Assembly: GCF_047663525.1 (NCBI RefSeq)
Contig: NC_092588.1
Coordinates: forward strand, 49,035,501-49,099,500
Direction of reading: 5' to 3'
DNA length: 64,000 bases
Source: Anas platyrhynchos
Taxonomy: Eukaryota > Chordata > Aves > Anseriformes > Anatidae
Of the stretch, positions 61,605 to 64,000 are shown piece by piece (within the stretch, counting starts at the first letter, position 1; every line of letters starts with the position of its first letter). The notes under the pieces were generated by a model that did no database searches, was not told where the DNA came from, and saw only the letters and a program-made list of their open reading frames with translations. Made by a program: the position numbers and the translations under genes.

Positions 61605-63342
61605 GGATTTCGTACTGATATGAAGTCCCGCTTGGTCCTCTGACAAGACCTTACTATTTTCACCTTGGAGAGGAGAACTTAGCCACTGGGAAAGACTCTG
61701 ATGCTGGTACTGCAATGCTGACTTCCAGCTTGACCACTATGAAGAATCTTCCTTCGAAGAAGAGGATCTATTTCCTGCTGAAACTTGTGTGCTTTGTCAG
61801 CTCCGTGTTAATGTTTTGTGAATTTTTAATTTACTATGTGGTAATTTTTCAATGTCAATGGCCAGAAGTGAAAGGTGGAGCTCACACAGGTAACACAGAG
61901 ACTTCAGCTTCAGTCCTGAAGGCCATAATTTTAGCTGATACTCACCTGCTTGGTGAAATCAAAGGACATTGGCTGGACAAATTACGAAGGTAGTAATTTA
62001 ATTTTTTTGAATCTCTATCCTGTTTTTAGAGTTTTTAATAGTAACTAACGGGACAGATGTTTAAAACCAACGTTGCTGTAGTCTTAAGAAATGCGCATAC
62101 TGCTTCTGAGTGCCAGTCTGTACCTGGACTAGATAATAAAGGCATTAATGAATGGGACTTAGGTGGTGCAGTCTTAACTGTTCAAGTGAGTATAGGTACC
62201 TGAGCATTTTAGATAGGTCAGACAGTCTTTTCCAGTGTGTAATTATTTTTTACAGTGCCTTAAAAACGAGCCAGGTAACTTTTATGTCCCCACCTGTTAA
62301 CACCTTCAACTGCAGAGGTAAGGAAGCCAGTAGAAATTTATTTCTGTAGTAGAAGAATGGGCAGCAAAATCGTATTTAAAAACAAAGGTAACCCAATCCT
62401 ATGCCTGCTGCACAGAGACATGTTTTTTTGGTCTTAAAAAAATGCTGAAAAAAAGTATGATTCTAACATTATATGAAGCTTGTAAACTTTTGCTGAAGAA
62501 ACAATTGCATAGTAAAACACATTAAATAATTCCCTGTTCTAATAAATTGTTATTTAATGGAATTGTAGTGAATAAAAATAAACAAACTGGTATTACTTCT
62601 TGCATGACTCTGTTCTGATTGTGTTGCTGTGGAATTACCCAGCAGGTAAGATGCACCTACTGCACTTAAACCTGGTTTCTAAGTGATTAATTTGAATTTC
62701 ATAGTGTGTAGGAGCCATCTTCACATTCCTGTCAGGCCGTGTTCGTGTATTATGACGTGAGGATCTAGAGGTTTTGCAGTGATGACTGGGTATGTATTCT
62801 CTCTTTAGGGAATGGCAAATGGAGAGATCTTTCCAATCTGCCATGTGGTTACTGCAACCAGATATTGTTTTTATTCTGGGAGATGTCTTTGATGAAGGAA
62901 AATGGAGCTCACCTCAGGTATGACATGAACAGCTCTCTTATTTGAAAAAATGAGGATTGCTTGAAGGAAATGGAAGGCAGAAGGAAGCACACACTAGGTA
63001 TGCAAGGCTTTGTTTCATGTTACTGCAATTGTCCTACTGATAGTTTCTAGTGTTTTAGATACTAGTTGAGATGTTGTGATTCTCCTTCATTTTTGGTGGT
63101 ATCTTGACATTTTTACCTTTTTACTAAACTTGGAACATGTGAGCATCTCACTGAGTGTGTGCTTCTGTGTTATACATTATTGATTCCTTTTGATATTGTG
63201 GAACAGCATTAATTTCTTCATTTTTTATTTTCATGCAGGCATGGGCTGATGATGTCAGGAGATTTCGCAAAATGTTTAAGTATCCAGCTTCTACTGAACT
63301 GGTGGTTGTCGTTGGAAATCATGACATTGGATTTCATTATGA
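61605..63342 (+). CDS. MPPE1: MPPE1 (PGAP5), metallophosphoesterase 1, first three coding exons; gene continues beyond the window
   Basis: Exons 61605-61989 (coding from ATG 61715), 62809-62917 and 63239-63342 join in frame and encode residues 1-162 plus two bases of codon 163; the human protein is about 396 aa, so more than half lies to the right. Residues about 20-46 form a hydrophobic segment ([20 protein letters not shown]), the N-terminal membrane anchor. Metallophosphoesterase motifs follow in order: ADTH (Asp75, His77), GDVFDEGKW (Asp117) and GNHDIGFH (Asn155, His156). The family enzyme acts at ER exit sites and the ER-Golgi boundary, removing ethanolamine phosphate from the second mannose of GPI anchors so that GPI-anchored proteins are exported; it is Mn2+-dependent. 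The start was chosen as the first ATG in frame; Met9 is an alternative. Two short upstream ORFs precede it in the same exon. It diverges from IMPA2, as in human. Confidence 0.95.
61620..61721 (+). promoter_or_regulatory. MPPE1: Two upstream ORFs in the MPPE1 5' UTR
   Basis: uORF1, 61620-61643, encodes seven codons (MKSRLVL). uORF2, 61701-61721, encodes MLVLQC and its TGA ends inside the main coding region, overlapping the MPPE1 ATG at 61715 out of frame. An overlapping uORF normally lowers translation from the main start. Confidence 0.55.
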
Positions 63343-63359
63343 GTAAGTCCTTTCAAGTG

Positions 63360-63735
63360 CCAACATGTGCAACAGCAGCCTGGCTGGTATCAGGAATAGT
63401 GCAGCCAGCAGGAACAGGGAGGTGATCGTCTGCTTGTACTCTGCTCTGGTGAGGCCGCACCTCGAGTGCTGTGCTCAGTTTTGGGTCCCTCAGTACAAGA
63501 AGGACACCGAGGCCCTGGAGTGTGGAGACATTTCTCCTCAGAAAGAGCAGTCAAGAATTGGGACAGGTTGCCCAGGGAGGTGGTGGAGTCACCGTCCCTG
63601 GGGGTGTTCAAGGAAAGGTTGGACGTGGTGCTTGGGGACATGATTTAGTGGGTGATATTGGTAGGAGGGAGATAGTTGGACTAGATGAACTTGGAGGTCT
63701 CTTCCAACCTTAATGATTCTGTGATTCTGTGATCT
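63360..63735 (+). mobile_element. CR1 LINE fragment in MPPE1 intron
   Basis: Plus-oriented, same sense as MPPE1. It begins 'caacatgtgcaacagcagcc', only some 20 bases after the splice donor at 63343, runs through 'gaggccgcacctcgagtgct', jumps to 'attgggacaggttgcccagg' and ends 'ccttaatgattctgtgattc'. Internally deleted and 5'-truncated. Confidence 0.9.
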
Positions 63736-64000
63736 ACAGACAACACACAACAGGAATACATTTTAGAACAGTTTTTAGGCTACTTTTGTGCTTCTTGAAG
63801 CACGTGTGAGGTTGTTCAGGGCTAGTTTTTCTGCATGGGCAGAAAAAGTCTTGAAGCTACTTTTCCTTGTTTTGGGCTTCATTGTCTGCAAAGTGCTTAG
63901 TCTAAGCATATTCCCTTTCCCATTTCCTCAGTGTGGAAGAGTGTAAGTGTGCTTGCTCTGCTGTGCTTCGGTTGGATGTCTGCTTACACTGATGTGACTA

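Overview
This is vertebrate nuclear DNA, most likely from a bird. All splice sites used are GT-AG and introns run from about 150 bases to more than 5 kb. Genes start in small CpG-rich islands. The interspersed repeats are mostly CR1 LINE 3' ends with the avian ATTCTRTG-type tail, and one LTR resembles common avian ERV LTRs. CR1 elements cover only a few percent of the window. I cannot name the species.

Layout. (1) 1-4.8 kb, minus strand: the first three coding exons of CIDEA; the rest lies beyond base 1. (2) 5-23.3 kb: gene-poor DNA with CR1 fragments, ancient amniote repeats and microsatellites, and one orphan exon-like segment at 5736-5822. (3) 23.3-43 kb, minus strand: a complete eight-exon IMPA2 that reads as 301 aa with every splice phase matching. 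(4) 43-50.2 kb: intergenic, with a minus-oriented LTR at about 47.0-47.66 kb. (5) 50.2-57.55 kb, plus strand: a seven-exon gene for a 257-aa coiled-coil protein whose C-terminal block resembles the end of CEP290; I do not recognise it as a named gene. (6) 57.6-61.6 kb: intergenic or MPPE1 5' non-coding DNA. (7) From 61.6 kb, plus strand: the first three coding exons of MPPE1 (PGAP5), which continues past the right edge.

The order CIDEA - IMPA2 - MPPE1, with IMPA2 and MPPE1 diverging, matches human chromosome 18p11.21 as I remember it, so this is a conserved synteny block. The named products have unrelated jobs: lipid-droplet growth and apoptosis-related functions (CIDEA), inositol monophosphate hydrolysis (IMPA2) and GPI-anchor remodelling (MPPE1). 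They share an address, not a pathway. The most interesting item is the small coiled-coil gene between IMPA2 and MPPE1, for which I know no human counterpart there. No bacterial-type systems (operons, CRISPR arrays, IS elements) are present, and I saw no tRNA or rRNA gene.
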